Shown here: positions 1 to 8,739 of the stretch, one piece after another
Layout of the letters: the number at the start of each line of letters is the position of its first letter
Position numbering within the stretch: position 1 is the first letter of the stretch
DNA from: Aquamicrobium sp. LC103
Lineage (GTDB): Bacteria > Pseudomonadota > Alphaproteobacteria > Rhizobiales > Rhizobiaceae
Direction of reading: 5' to 3'
Assembly (NCBI RefSeq): GCF_001014615.2
Contig: NZ_LBCQ02000004.1
Coordinates: 310,001-374,000 of the forward strand
DNA: 64,000 bases
The notes under the pieces: model-generated
Databases searched by the model: none
What the model saw: only the letters and a program-made list of their open reading frames with translations
What the model was told of the DNA's origin: nothing
Position numbers and translations under genes: made by a program

Positions 1-104
1 GAACCCATGCTGAGACGGCCGTTCATGCGGCGTTCATTCGCCCATCGAGGGCGGTCGGCGCGTGCGAATTGCGTTTGCCCGGCAAGCCCGCTAGAAGCGC
101 AGGC

Positions 105-605
105 ATGACCAAGCGCATCGCCTTCTACGCGGGATCCTTCGATCCCCTGACCAACGGCCATCTCGACGTGCTGAAGGGCGCGCTGACGATCGCCGACGAG
201 ATCGTCGTCGGCATTGGCATACAGGCCTCGAAGCAGCCGCTGTTCTCCTTCGAGGAGCGCGTGAAGCTCATCGAGCACTGGGCGAAGGGGGAGCTCGGGG
301 AGGAAGCGCCGCGGTTGCGCGTGGTCTCCTTCAAGGGACTGGTGATCGACGCCTCGCGCGAGCATGGCGCCTCGATCATGATCCGCGGGCTGCGCGACGG
401 CACCGATCTCGATTACGAGATGCAGATGGCCGGCATGAACGAGACGATGGCGCCGGAACTGCAGACGGTCTTCCTGCCGGCCAGCCCCTCGGTGCGCACG
501 ATTACGGCCACACTCGTGCGCCAGATAGCTTCCATGGGCGGCGACATCCGGCCCTTCGTTCCCTCGGTCGTGGCGGATGCGCTCGCGGCCAAATTCAAAT
601 CATAA
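105..605 (+). CDS. coaD: Phosphopantetheine adenylyltransferase
   Basis: Fourth enzyme of coenzyme A synthesis: transfers AMP from ATP to 4'-phosphopantetheine, in the cytosol. The 166-residue product has the nucleotidyltransferase signature [10 protein letters not shown] at residues 10-19 (T/HxGH type) and a C-terminal TITATLVR stretch matching the family's ISSTxVR loop. Length is typical (about 160). The frame opens at 69, but ATG 105 is chosen because family members begin a few residues before the GSFDP motif. The next gene starts 18 nt downstream, so it probably heads an operon with the cyclophilin genes. Confidence 0.95.
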   Translation: MTKRIAFYAGSFDPLTNGHLDVLKGALTIADEIVVGIGIQASKQPLFSFEERVKLIEHWAKGELGEEAPRLRVVSFKGLVIDASREHGASIMIRGLRDGTDLDYEMQMAGMNETMAPELQTVFLPASPSVRTITATLVRQIASMGGDIRPFVPSVVADALAAKFKS

Positions 606-623
606 ACAGACGGGAGTGGCTCC

Positions 624-1208
624 ATGCAATTTCTGAGGTTTGCCTCGTCGGCGATCGTCGCCGCGGGCTTGCTGATGGCCGGTTCGGCAATCGCCGCCGA
701 GCCCGAGAACACCATGGTCATCGAACTCAAGGACGGTGAGGTGACGATCGCGCTTCGTCCCGACCTCGCGCCCAAGCATGTCGAGCAGATCAAGAAGCTG
801 GTGCGCGGCGGCGAATACGACAACGTCGCCTTTCACCGCGTCATCGGCGGGTTCATGGCGCAGACCGGCGACGTCGAATTCGGCGATATGGTGAACGGCT
901 ACAACAGCCAGCGCGCCGGCACGGGCGGCTCCTCGCTCGGCAACATTCCGGCCGAGTTCTCCGACGAACGCTTCGTGCGCGGCACGGTCGGCATGGCGCG
1001 CGCGCAGGATCCGGATTCCGCCAATTCGCAATTCTTCATCATGTTCGCTCCGGCGCCTCCGCTCGACGGCAACTACACCGTCATCGGGCAGGTGGAGAGC
1101 GGCATGGAACTCGTCGACAACATCAAGAAGGGCGATGCGGCCAACAACGGCGCCGTCACCGACCCCGACAGGATGGTTTCGGTCCGCATCGGCGCGGACG
1201 CGAACTGA
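624..1208 (+). CDS. Exported cyclophilin-type peptidyl-prolyl isomerase
   Basis: Cis-trans prolyl isomerase of the cyclophilin family, predicted periplasmic. Residues 1-25 form a Sec signal peptide ending near AIA/AEP. The catalytic core follows, with FHRVIGGFMAQTGD (the arginine is the classical active-site residue) and MARAQDPDSANSQFF. Length is 194 residues. It lies 18 nt after coaD and 23 nt before a second, leaderless cyclophilin to which it is clearly related, so the pair looks like an old duplication that split into periplasmic and cytosolic copies. The exact client proteins cannot be read from sequence. Confidence 0.93.
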   Translation: MQFLRFASSAIVAAGLLMAGSAIAAEPENTMVIELKDGEVTIALRPDLAPKHVEQIKKLVRGGEYDNVAFHRVIGGFMAQTGDVEFGDMVNGYNSQRAGTGGSSLGNIPAEFSDERFVRGTVGMARAQDPDSANSQFFIMFAPAPPLDGNYTVIGQVESGMELVDNIKKGDAANNGAVTDPDRMVSVRIGADAN

Positions 1209-1231
1209 ACTCAAAGCAAAGGATTCTCACT

Positions 1232-1744
1232 ATGGCTGAAATCAAGGATCGCGAGAACGCGCTGATCATGGAGACGACGAAGGGCCAGGTCGTCATCGAG
1301 CTCTTTCCCGATCTCGCTCCCGGCCATGTCGGCCGCATCAAGGAACTCGCCCGCGAGGGAGCCTATGACGGCGTGGTCTTCCACCGGGTCATCGACGGCT
1401 TCATGGCGCAGACCGGCGACGTGAAGTTCGGCAAGTCCGACGGCCCGAGCTTCAATCCGGCCCGCGCCGGCATGGGCGGCTCCGACAAGGCGGACCTGAA
1501 GGCCGAGTTCTCCAACGTCAATCACGGCCGCGGCACCTGCTCCATGGCGCGCGCGCAGAACTCGAACTCCGCCAATTCGCAGTTCTTCATCTGTTTCGAG
1601 GATGCAGGCTTCCTCAACCGCCAGTATACGGTCTGGGGCCAGGTCATCGAGGGCATGGAAAATGTCGACAAGATCAAGCGCGGCGAACCCGTGCAGGATC
1701 CCGACAAGATCGTGTCGCTGAAGGTCGCGGCCGACGTGGAATGA
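1232..1744 (+). CDS. Cytosolic cyclophilin-type peptidyl-prolyl isomerase
   Basis: Second cyclophilin (170 residues), without a signal peptide, so probably cytosolic. It has the FHRVIDGFMAQTGD catalytic segment and the MARAQNSNSANSQFFI motif. Its body is close to the exported copy directly upstream. The stop codon overlaps the ATG of the next gene (ATGATG at 1741), which suggests translational coupling. In rhizobia this gene is often annotated ppiB; I leave the symbol blank because the two copies cannot be ranked as A and B from the sequence. Confidence 0.93.
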   Translation: MAEIKDRENALIMETTKGQVVIELFPDLAPGHVGRIKELAREGAYDGVVFHRVIDGFMAQTGDVKFGKSDGPSFNPARAGMGGSDKADLKAEFSNVNHGRGTCSMARAQNSNSANSQFFICFEDAGFLNRQYTVWGQVIEGMENVDKIKRGEPVQDPDKIVSLKVAADVE

Positions 1745-2130
1745 TGAAACGGATCTTCGCGGCCGCATCGATCTTGCTTGCCTGCGCCGGACAGGCGTCG
1801 GCGACGGCGAGCATCGGCTGCGCGGCCGCGGACGATCGGGCGTCCTTCGACCTCACCATCGGCAATGTGCCGGTGCTCGCGGTCGTGGGCGCCGAAATCG
1901 ATGCCGCCGGCGAGACCTGGTCGTTGGCCGGGAATGAACGGTCGATCCGGGTCGGCCAGGCATTCGAGACCCCCGGCGAGATGCGGATCGACTTCACCGA
2001 CGCGAATGTCGAGGCGGTAGTTGCCGAAATCAGGCTTTTCAAGGCCGCCGAGGGCGATGACGCGGCCATGGCCGGCACGCTCAAGATAGCGGGCAAGGGC
2101 GCCTGGGCCGTCACCTGCGTCGGGCCCTGA
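1741..2130 (+). CDS. Exported protein of unknown function
   Basis: A 129-residue protein with a clear Sec signal peptide (MMKRIFAAASILLACAGQASA) and a mature part of about 108 residues containing two cysteines, one near the mature N-terminus (SIGCAAAD) and one near the C-terminus (VTCVGP), which could form a disulfide in the periplasm. I do not recognise a domain. It overlaps the stop of the upstream cyclophilin by 4 nt and precedes queA by 12 nt, so it is co-transcribed with them. A client of the neighbouring periplasmic cyclophilin is possible but is only a guess. Confidence 0.75.
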   Translation: MMKRIFAAASILLACAGQASATASIGCAAADDRASFDLTIGNVPVLAVVGAEIDAAGETWSLAGNERSIRVGQAFETPGEMRIDFTDANVEAVVAEIRLFKAAEGDDAAMAGTLKIAGKGAWAVTCVGP

Positions 2131-2142
2131 GGCCGGATAGCC

Positions 2143-3216
2143 ATGCGCGTTGATCTCTTCGACTTCGATCTGCCCGAGGATCGCATCGCCCTTCGCCCGG
2201 CCGAGCCGCGTGACAGCGCGAAGCTTCTCATCGTGCGACCCGGCGAGGCGCCGGAGGATCGGATCGTGCGCGATCTGCCCTCGTTGCTGCGGGCGGGCGA
2301 TGCGCTCGTCTTCAACGACACCAAGGTGATCCCGGCGCAGCTGCGCGGCATTCGCCGCCGCGGCGAGGCGATCGCCCATGTCGACGCGACGCTGCACATG
2401 CGCGTCGACGCCGATCGCTGGAAGGCGTTCGTGCGCCCGGCCAAGCGGCTTGCGGAGGGTGACCGGATCAGCTTCGGCCACGAGGAAAACGCCTGCATGA
2501 TCGGTGCGCTCGACGCGACCGTCATGGAGAAGGGCGAGGCGGGCGAGGTGCTGCTTGCCTTCGACATATCCGGCCCGTTCCTCGACGAGGCGCTGCATGC
2601 GGTCGGCCATATCCCGCTGCCGCCCTACATCGCCTCCAAGCGCGCCGACGACGAACGCGACCGCGCCGACTACCAGACGATCTATGCGCGCGAAGAGGGT
2701 GCTGTTGCCGCGCCGACCGCCGGGCTGCACTTCACGCCAGACCTGATGTCGCGGCTGGAAGATGCTGGAATAGAACGGCATTTCGTTACCTTGCATGTCG
2801 GCGCCGGAACGTTTCTTCCGGTGAAGGCCGACGACACGGCCGACCACCGCATGCACGCGGAGCGGGGATATGTCCCGGCGGCCACGGCGCGCGCCTTGAA
2901 CGAGGTGCGGGCGCGGGGCGGACGCATCGTCTGCGTCGGCACCACCTCGCTGCGGCTGCTGGAGAGCGCGGCGGCGCCTGACGGCGCGCTCGGCGAGTGG
3001 TCCGGCGCGACCGATATCTTCATCACGCCCGGCTACCGCTTCAGGACCGCCGACATGCTGATGACCAATTTCCACCTTCCGCGCTCGACGCTGTTCATGC
3101 TCGTCTCCGCCTTCGCTGGCCTGGAGACGATGCGGGAGGCCTACCACCACGCAATCGACACCGGCTACCGCTTCTATTCCTATGGGGACGCAAGTCTTCT
3201 TTTCAGGGAGAAGTGA
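2143..3216 (+). CDS. queA: S-adenosylmethionine:tRNA ribosyltransferase-isomerase
   Basis: Converts preQ1 at tRNA position 34 to epoxyqueuosine using the ribosyl moiety of S-adenosylmethionine. The 357-residue product begins [19 protein letters not shown] and ends with the family's [13 protein letters not shown] block; the internal PTAGLHFT and GAGTF stretches are also family landmarks. Length is standard. One nucleotide separates its stop from the next small gene, and tgt, which acts one step earlier in the same pathway, follows about 260 nt later, making a queuosine operon. Confidence 0.96.
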   Translation: MRVDLFDFDLPEDRIALRPAEPRDSAKLLIVRPGEAPEDRIVRDLPSLLRAGDALVFNDTKVIPAQLRGIRRRGEAIAHVDATLHMRVDADRWKAFVRPAKRLAEGDRISFGHEENACMIGALDATVMEKGEAGEVLLAFDISGPFLDEALHAVGHIPLPPYIASKRADDERDRADYQTIYAREEGAVAAPTAGLHFTPDLMSRLEDAGIERHFVTLHVGAGTFLPVKADDTADHRMHAERGYVPAATARALNEVRARGGRIVCVGTTSLRLLESAAAPDGALGEWSGATDIFITPGYRFRTADMLMTNFHLPRSTLFMLVSAFAGLETMREAYHHAIDTGYRFYSYGDASLLFREK

Positions 3217-3217
3217 G

Positions 3218-3487
3218 ATGGACGAGGATCTGGGCCGCATGGACCGGGCAACGTTGATCGAGGAGGCGAAGCGGCTGCGCGCCGGCATCCGGGCGTATCG
3301 CGATTCCACCGGCCATGACCTTTGCTCGCATCACCCCGACCTTTGGGCGCTTCTGCCGGAGCGCACGAAACCCTCGATAGCCGTGCCGCCATGGCCGAAA
3401 TTCATGCGCGGCTGCATCCGTTACCGCCAGCCGCTTGAAGAACAGGTGCCCGGCGCGCCCGTTCACGACAAGGAATTCGATGACTGA
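3218..3487 (+). CDS. Small conserved-type protein between queA and tgt, function unknown
   Basis: An 89-residue protein. ATG 3218 is chosen because it follows the queA stop directly and has a GGGAGAAG-like ribosome site; the frame itself opens at 3182. The N-terminal half is a charged helix ([20 protein letters not shown]). The rest carries [14 protein letters not shown] and [15 protein letters not shown], which I recall as a recurring small rhizobial gene in this position. A His/Cys-rich stretch (C-S-H-H) could bind a metal. It overlaps tgt by 8 nt. The location suggests a link to tRNA queuosine modification, but nothing in the sequence proves it. Confidence 0.7.
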   Translation: MDEDLGRMDRATLIEEAKRLRAGIRAYRDSTGHDLCSHHPDLWALLPERTKPSIAVPPWPKFMRGCIRYRQPLEEQVPGAPVHDKEFDD

Positions 3488-4610
3488 GACTTTTTCCTTC
3501 CGCATCCTCGCCACAGACGGAACAGCCCGGCGCGGAGAGATCACGATGCCGCGCGGAACGGTGCGCACGCCCGCCTTCATGCCGGTGGGCACCGGCGGCA
3601 CCGTCAAGGCGATGTATCTCGACCAGGTGCGGGCGCTCGGCTCCGACATCATCCTCGGCAACACCTATCACCTGATGCTGCGGCCGGGCGCGGAGCGCGT
3701 CGCGCGGCTTGGCGGCCTGCACGATTTCGCGCGCTGGCCCTATCCGATCCTGACCGATTCCGGCGGCTTCCAGGTGATGTCGCTGGCGAAGCTGCGCAAG
3801 CTCAACGAAAACGGCGTCACCTTCCGCTCGCATATCGACGGTGCCGCCTATGAGATGACGCCCGAGCGGTCGATCGAGATCCAGGGGCTTCTCGATTCCG
3901 ACATCCAGATGCAGCTCGACGAATGTACCGCACTTCCCGCCAAGCCGAAGGAGATCGAGCGGGCGATGGAACTTTCGCTGCGCTGGGCCGAGCGCTGCAA
4001 GGCGGCCTTCGGAGAGCAGGCGGGCAAGGCGATGTTCGGCATCGTCCAGGGCGGCGACATCGGCGAGCTGCGGGAAAAGTCGGCGGCCGCGCTGACGGCG
4101 ATGGACCTGAAGGGCTATGCGGTCGGCGGCCTCGCGGTCGGCGAGCCGCAGGAGGTGATGCTCGACATGCTCGAGGCGACCTGTCCCGTTCTTCCCGAGG
4201 ACAAGCCGCGCTATCTGATGGGCGTCGGCACGCCCGACGACATCCTCAAATCGGTGGCGCGCGGCATCGACATGTTCGACTGCGTCATGCCGACGAGGGC
4301 AGGACGTCACGGTCTCGCCTATACACGGCGCGGCAAGATCAATTTGCGCAACGCCCGCCATGCCGACGATCCGCGCCCTCTCGACGAGGAGAGCGAGTGT
4401 CCCGCCGCACGCGACTACAGCCGCGCCTATCTGCATCATCTCGTGAAATCCGGCGAGGCGCTGGGCGCCATGCTGCTGACCTGGAACAATCTCGCCTATT
4501 ACCAGCGCCTGATGGCCGATATCCGCGAGGCGATTGCCGCCGGCAGGTTCAGCGATCGCGCGGCGGAACTGACGGAGGGCTGGGCGCGGGGCGACATCGC
4601 CCCGCTCTGA
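3480..4610 (+). CDS. tgt: tRNA-guanine transglycosylase
   Basis: Exchanges guanine 34 for preQ1 in tRNAs with GUN anticodons. The 376-residue product has the TIM-barrel landmarks [12 protein letters not shown] (catalytic Asp), GGLAVGE and [14 protein letters not shown] 3480 is chosen over upstream codons because MTETFSFRI matches the family N-terminus; it overlaps the previous gene by 8 nt. Unusually, the C-terminal zinc site is eroded: where bacterial enzymes have CxCxxC before [10 protein letters not shown], this one reads [16 protein letters not shown], so only one of three cysteines (codon 4398-4400) is left. Confidence 0.96.
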   Translation: MTETFSFRILATDGTARRGEITMPRGTVRTPAFMPVGTGGTVKAMYLDQVRALGSDIILGNTYHLMLRPGAERVARLGGLHDFARWPYPILTDSGGFQVMSLAKLRKLNENGVTFRSHIDGAAYEMTPERSIEIQGLLDSDIQMQLDECTALPAKPKEIERAMELSLRWAERCKAAFGEQAGKAMFGIVQGGDIGELREKSAAALTAMDLKGYAVGGLAVGEPQEVMLDMLEATCPVLPEDKPRYLMGVGTPDDILKSVARGIDMFDCVMPTRAGRHGLAYTRRGKINLRNARHADDPRPLDEESECPAARDYSRAYLHHLVKSGEALGAMLLTWNNLAYYQRLMADIREAIAAGRFSDRAAELTEGWARGDIAPL

Positions 4611-4783
4611 GCGCGATCTTCACGCTTTCCGACATGCTCAAGCGCCATGCAGGACACGGTGCAATCTGCCTCAGGCTTGAGCAATGGCGCGGATTCGCGC
4701 ATCGGAGAGCCCGTCCGATGTGAAATCTGCTTGCATTTCCCGTTTTCGGCCATTGAAATGCTCTCTCAGAGGGGAGTGTCCGT

Positions 4784-6196
4784 GTGGCTGCGTTCGACGA
4801 AATGCGCCCGGAAAAGACCGGGCTGAGGGAACCCTATTCGGCATATTGCGACTGGCTGCAGGCCCAGAACACGACGCGCCTGACCGAAAAGATGCGCGAC
4901 GCGGAAAGCGTCTTCCGCAGGACCGGCATCACCTTCGCGGTCTACGGCACGGAGGAGGCGGCCGAAAGGCTCATTCCCTTCGACATCGTGCCCCGCATCA
5001 TTTCCGGCTCCGAATGGCGACGTCTGACGCAGGGCATCGAGCAGCGCGTCCAGGCGCTCAACGCCTTCCTCGACGACATCTATCATCGCCAGGAGATCCT
5101 GCGCGCGGGTCGCGTGCCGAAGGAGCTGATCGCGCGCAACGAGGCGTTCCTTCCCGAAATGATCGGCGTGCGCCCGCCCGCCGGCGTCTATACGCACATC
5201 ATCGGCGTCGACATCGTGCGCACCGGCGAGAACGAGTTTTTCGTGCTGGAGGACAATGCCCGCACGCCGTCGGGCGTGTCCTACATGCTGGAGAACCGCG
5301 AGACGATGATGCAGCTCTTTCCGGAGCTGTTCCAGCGGATCAAGGTGCGGCCGGTCGAGAACTATCCGCAATTGCTGCGCCAGTCGCTTTCGGCGGTGAG
5401 CCCGCGCGGCAATGCCGCCGAGGCGACGATCGCGGTGCTGACGCCGGGCAGCTACAATTCGGCCTTCTTCGAGCACGCCTTCCTTGCCGACCAGATGGGG
5501 GTGGAGCTGGTCGAGGGGCAGGATCTGCGCGTGGTCGACGGCCACGTCGCCATGCGTACCACGCAGGGCTACAAGCAGATCGACGTGCTCTACCGCCGCG
5601 TCGACGACGCCTATCTCGATCCGCTGACCTTCAATCCGGACTCCGCCCTCGGCGTCGCCGGCATCATGGACGTCTACCGCGCCGGCAACATCACCATCGC
5701 CAACGCGCCGGGAACCGGCATCGCCGACGACAAGGCGATCTATTCCTACATGCCCGAGATCGTCGAGTTCTACACCGGCCGCAAGGCGATTCTCGGCAAC
5801 ATACCGACCTGGCGCTGCTCGGAGCCCGACAGCCTGAAATATGTGCTGGAGCATCTCGGAGAGCTGGTGGTCAAGGAAGTGCACGGCTCGGGCGGCTACG
5901 GCATGCTGGTGGGACCGGCCGCGAGCAGGAAGGAGCGGGAGGATTTCGCCCGCAAGCTCAAGGCGAAGCCCGCCAACTACATCGCCCAGCCGACGCTCGC
6001 GCTTTCGACCTGCCCGATACTGACGGAAAAGGGGCTTGCGCCCCGCCACGTCGATCTGAGGCCGTTCGTGCTGGTTTCCGACCGCATCCGCATCGTTCCC
6101 GGCGGCCTGACCCGCGTGGCGCTGAAGGAAGGCTCGCTCGTCGTCAATTCCTCGCAGGGCGGCGGCACCAAGGATACATGGGTGCTCGATGACTGA
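4784..6196 (+). CDS. Circularly permuted ATP-grasp protein
   Basis: A 470-residue protein of the circularly permuted ATP-grasp family (formerly DUF404/DUF407), predicted to form amide bonds between a carboxylate and an amine using ATP. A glycine-rich nucleotide loop, VKEVHGSGGYGMLVG, lies near residue 361. The start is GTG 4784; no ATG fits. It is the first of four genes (alpha-E, transglutaminase, Anbu peptidase) that recur together in bacteria and were predicted from comparative genomics to tag or modify peptides. The substrate is unknown. A 173-nt gap separates it from tgt, so it probably has its own promoter. Confidence 0.9.
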   Translation: MAAFDEMRPEKTGLREPYSAYCDWLQAQNTTRLTEKMRDAESVFRRTGITFAVYGTEEAAERLIPFDIVPRIISGSEWRRLTQGIEQRVQALNAFLDDIYHRQEILRAGRVPKELIARNEAFLPEMIGVRPPAGVYTHIIGVDIVRTGENEFFVLEDNARTPSGVSYMLENRETMMQLFPELFQRIKVRPVENYPQLLRQSLSAVSPRGNAAEATIAVLTPGSYNSAFFEHAFLADQMGVELVEGQDLRVVDGHVAMRTTQGYKQIDVLYRRVDDAYLDPLTFNPDSALGVAGIMDVYRAGNITIANAPGTGIADDKAIYSYMPEIVEFYTGRKAILGNIPTWRCSEPDSLKYVLEHLGELVVKEVHGSGGYGMLVGPAASRKEREDFARKLKAKPANYIAQPTLALSTCPILTEKGLAPRHVDLRPFVLVSDRIRIVPGGLTRVALKEGSLVVNSSQGGGTKDTWVLDD

Positions 6197-6213
6197 TCGG
6201 CAGGCAGGCTGAC

Positions 6214-7149
6214 ATGCTCGGGCGCACCGCAAACGGCCTCTACTGGATGAGCCGCTACATCGAGCGGGCCGAGAACATGGCGCGGCTGGTCGATGCCGGC
6301 CTGCGGCTCGCCTTGACGCGAGAAAGCTCGGCCGACGAATGGGCCTCGGTGGTGGTCAGCGCCGGCGCGCGCGATGCCTATGACGCGCGCCACTCCGAAT
6401 ATAGCGGTCCGCTGGCGATCGATTTCCTGCTTCGCGACACGGTCAACCCCTCGAGCGTGCTTTCTTCCATCGAGACGGCGCGCAACAATGCCCGGATGGT
6501 GCGCACCGCGCTGACGCGCGAGACCTGGGAGAGCATCAACGAAGCCTGGATGTCGCTGAAGCGCATACTGGCCGTGCCGATCGACGAGCGCGAACTGCCG
6601 AAGATCCTCGACGCGATCAAGCGGGAGACGGCGCTGATCCGCGGTTCCTTCCACGGCACGATGCTCAGGAACGAGATATTCGACTTCTCGCAACTCGGCA
6701 CGTTCGTCGAGCGCGCGGACAATACGGCGCGCATTCTCGACGTCAAATATTACGTGCTGCTGCCGTCGATCTCATGGGTCGGTTCGTCGCTCGACAACTA
6801 CCAGTGGGAATCGATCCTGCGCTCGGTGGCCGCGCATCGCTCCTATCGCTGGGTCTACGAGGCGGACTACCGGCCGACCAATGTCGCCGATTTCCTGATC
6901 CTCAACCGCCGCATGCCGCGTTCGCTCGCCTATTGCTACCGGATGATCCTCGAAAGCCTGAATTTTCTCGGCGACGACTATGATGCGCGGCACGATTGCC
7001 ACGATACGGCGGTACAGACCATGCGCATGCTGCAGCGGGGCACAATCGCCGACATATTCGACCGCGGGCTGCACGAGTTCCTTGGCGACTTCATCAGGCT
7101 CAACAACAAGCTGGGCAACGAAGTCGCCCAGGCCTACCGGTTCTATTGA
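6214..7149 (+). CDS. Alpha-E domain protein (DUF403)
   Basis: A 311-residue, almost wholly helical protein of the alpha-E (DUF403) family. It begins MLGRTANGLYWMSRYIERAE, the usual opening of this family, and contains RAENMARLVD and RADNTARILDVKYY, helical repeats spaced about 160 residues apart. Catalytic chemistry is not established. It starts 17 nt after the ATP-grasp gene and ends 9 nt before the transglutaminase gene, so the three are one transcription unit. Its constant partnership with permuted ATP-grasp proteins suggests a scaffold or partner subunit. Confidence 0.9.
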   Translation: MLGRTANGLYWMSRYIERAENMARLVDAGLRLALTRESSADEWASVVVSAGARDAYDARHSEYSGPLAIDFLLRDTVNPSSVLSSIETARNNARMVRTALTRETWESINEAWMSLKRILAVPIDERELPKILDAIKRETALIRGSFHGTMLRNEIFDFSQLGTFVERADNTARILDVKYYVLLPSISWVGSSLDNYQWESILRSVAAHRSYRWVYEADYRPTNVADFLILNRRMPRSLAYCYRMILESLNFLGDDYDARHDCHDTAVQTMRMLQRGTIADIFDRGLHEFLGDFIRLNNKLGNEVAQAYRFY

Positions 7150-7158
7150 GGGCGGCCG

Positions 7159-7953
7159 ATGCGCCTGAAGATCTCGCACAGGACTCGATACAGCTACGAC
7201 GCGCCGGTGCCCTATGCGCTGCAGCGGGTGAGGCTCGTGCCGCTCGGCGGTGCGACGCAGACGGTGCATTCGTGGACGGTTTCGATAGAAGGGGCGAGGG
7301 AAGAACTCCGCTTTCACGATCATTTCGGCAACGACACGCGGCTGATCAGCGTATCGGGCGAGCCGCATGAAATCTCGATCGTCGCCAGCGGCGAAATAGA
7401 GACGCGCGACACCAGCGGCGTCGCCGGTGCGCACACCGGCTTTGCGCCGCTCTGGCTGTTCCAGCAGGAGACCGGGCTCACCAGCGCGGGGTCGCTGGCG
7501 CGCGATCTGACGTCGACTTCCTCCGGCGCGTCGGAGATCGAGACGCTGCATGGGCTGAGCGCGGCGATACGCGCCAGGGTGGATTACGTGATCGGCGTGA
7601 CCGATGCCGGCACGTCCGCGGAGGAAGCGCTGGCGCTTGGACGGGGGGTCTGCCAGGACCACGCCCATATCTTTCTCGCGGCGGCCCGCGCGCTCGGCTT
7701 TCCCGCCCGCTATGTGAGCGGCTATCTGATGCTCGACGACGCGACCGACCAGGTGGCGACCCATGCCTGGGCGGAAGCCCATATCGACGGGCTCGGCTGG
7801 GTCGGCTTCGACGTCTCCAACGGTATTTCGCCGGACGAGCGTTACGTCCGCATCGCCACCGGCCGTGACTACCGCGACGCGATGCCGACCTCGGGCATCA
7901 GGCTGGGCAGCGCGCAGGAAGCGCTTGCAGTTCACATAACTGTCGAGCAGTAA
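7159..7953 (+). CDS. Transglutaminase-like cysteine peptidase
   Basis: A 264-residue protein with the bacterial transglutaminase N-terminal beta domain (about residues 1-90) followed by a papain-like transglutaminase core. The catalytic triad is visible: Cys165 in GRGVCQDHAH, His202 in THAWAEAH and Asp218 in VGFDVSNG. Such proteins usually hydrolyse or transfer at amide bonds. It lies 9 nt after the alpha-E gene and 31 nt before the Anbu peptidase gene. In this operon it is a candidate for trimming or reversing the modification made by the ATP-grasp partner; that role is inferred. Confidence 0.92.
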   Translation: MRLKISHRTRYSYDAPVPYALQRVRLVPLGGATQTVHSWTVSIEGAREELRFHDHFGNDTRLISVSGEPHEISIVASGEIETRDTSGVAGAHTGFAPLWLFQQETGLTSAGSLARDLTSTSSGASEIETLHGLSAAIRARVDYVIGVTDAGTSAEEALALGRGVCQDHAHIFLAAARALGFPARYVSGYLMLDDATDQVATHAWAEAHIDGLGWVGFDVSNGISPDERYVRIATGRDYRDAMPTSGIRLGSAQEALAVHITVEQ

Positions 7954-7984
7954 TTGCGGCAGAGACAATACGGATCCCTGACTC

Positions 7985-8713
7985 ATGACCTATTGCGTCG
8001 GCCTCAAGATCGATCGAGGCCTCGTCTTCATGTCCGACACCCGCACCAATGCGGGCATCGACAGCATTTCGACCTTCCGCAAGATGTATACCTGGGAGGA
8101 GCCGGGCGAGCGCGTGATCGTGCTGATGGGCGCCGGCAACCTGGCCACCACGCAGGCCGTGGTGAGCAATCTCAACGAGCGGGTGAAATCCACCGGAAAG
8201 CGTCCGCCTTCGATCATGCACACACCGTCGATGTACCAGACGGCGAAGCTCGTCGGCGACACGGTCAAGGAGGTGATCGCGAGCTCCGCGCCCGCCGGCG
8301 AGAGCGCCGACGCCTTCGCCGCCTCCTTCATCCTCGGCGGGCAGGTCAAGGGCGGCGAGCCACGCATCTTCCTGATCTACCCGGAAGGCAATTTCATCGA
8401 GACCTGCGAGGACACGCCCTTCTTCCAGATCGGCGAGACGAAATACGGCAAACCGATACTGGTGCGCGCCTACGATCCGGCGATGTCCTTCGAGGAGACC
8501 GTGAAGCTGCTGGTTCTCTCCTTCGATTCCACGCTCAGATCGAACCTGTCGGTAGGTCTGCCGCTCGATCTGCTGTTCTGCGAGCGCGATACGTACAAGG
8601 TGACCTACCGCCGGCGCTTCGCGCAGGACGATCCGTATTATCAAGAGCTTGCAGAGGGTTGGTCGAAAGCGTTGAGAACCGCCTTCAAGAGCCTGCCCCA
8701 TCTGAAGGACTGA
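7985..8713 (+). CDS. Anbu-type proteasome-like N-terminal-threonine peptidase
   Basis: A 242-residue member of the Anbu branch of proteasome beta-like Ntn hydrolases. After removal of the initiator Met the chain starts TYCVGLKIDRGLVFMSDTR, giving Thr1 as nucleophile, Asp17, and Lys32 at or next to the usual Lys33 position. There is no longer propeptide. Anbu proteins form ring or helical oligomers and are encoded beside ATP-grasp, alpha-E and transglutaminase genes, exactly as here. Physiological substrates are not settled. No HslV/HslU or ATPase partner is encoded nearby. Confidence 0.92.
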   Translation: MTYCVGLKIDRGLVFMSDTRTNAGIDSISTFRKMYTWEEPGERVIVLMGAGNLATTQAVVSNLNERVKSTGKRPPSIMHTPSMYQTAKLVGDTVKEVIASSAPAGESADAFAASFILGGQVKGGEPRIFLIYPEGNFIETCEDTPFFQIGETKYGKPILVRAYDPAMSFEETVKLLVLSFDSTLRSNLSVGLPLDLLFCERDTYKVTYRRRFAQDDPYYQELAEGWSKALRTAFKSLPHLKD

Positions 8714-8739
8714 AACGCCGCCATGGCGCGGGAGGCTCC

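Noticed and set aside
1-104. Possible end of an upstream gene (gyrA is expected before coaD in relatives)
   Set aside because: No gyrA C-terminal coding sequence can be recognised in these 104 nt.
1522-3309. 595-residue minus-strand open frame across queA
   Set aside because: Antisense to ppi, queA and neighbours; high-GC shadow frame of Arg/Ala/Gly-rich sequence without any domain.
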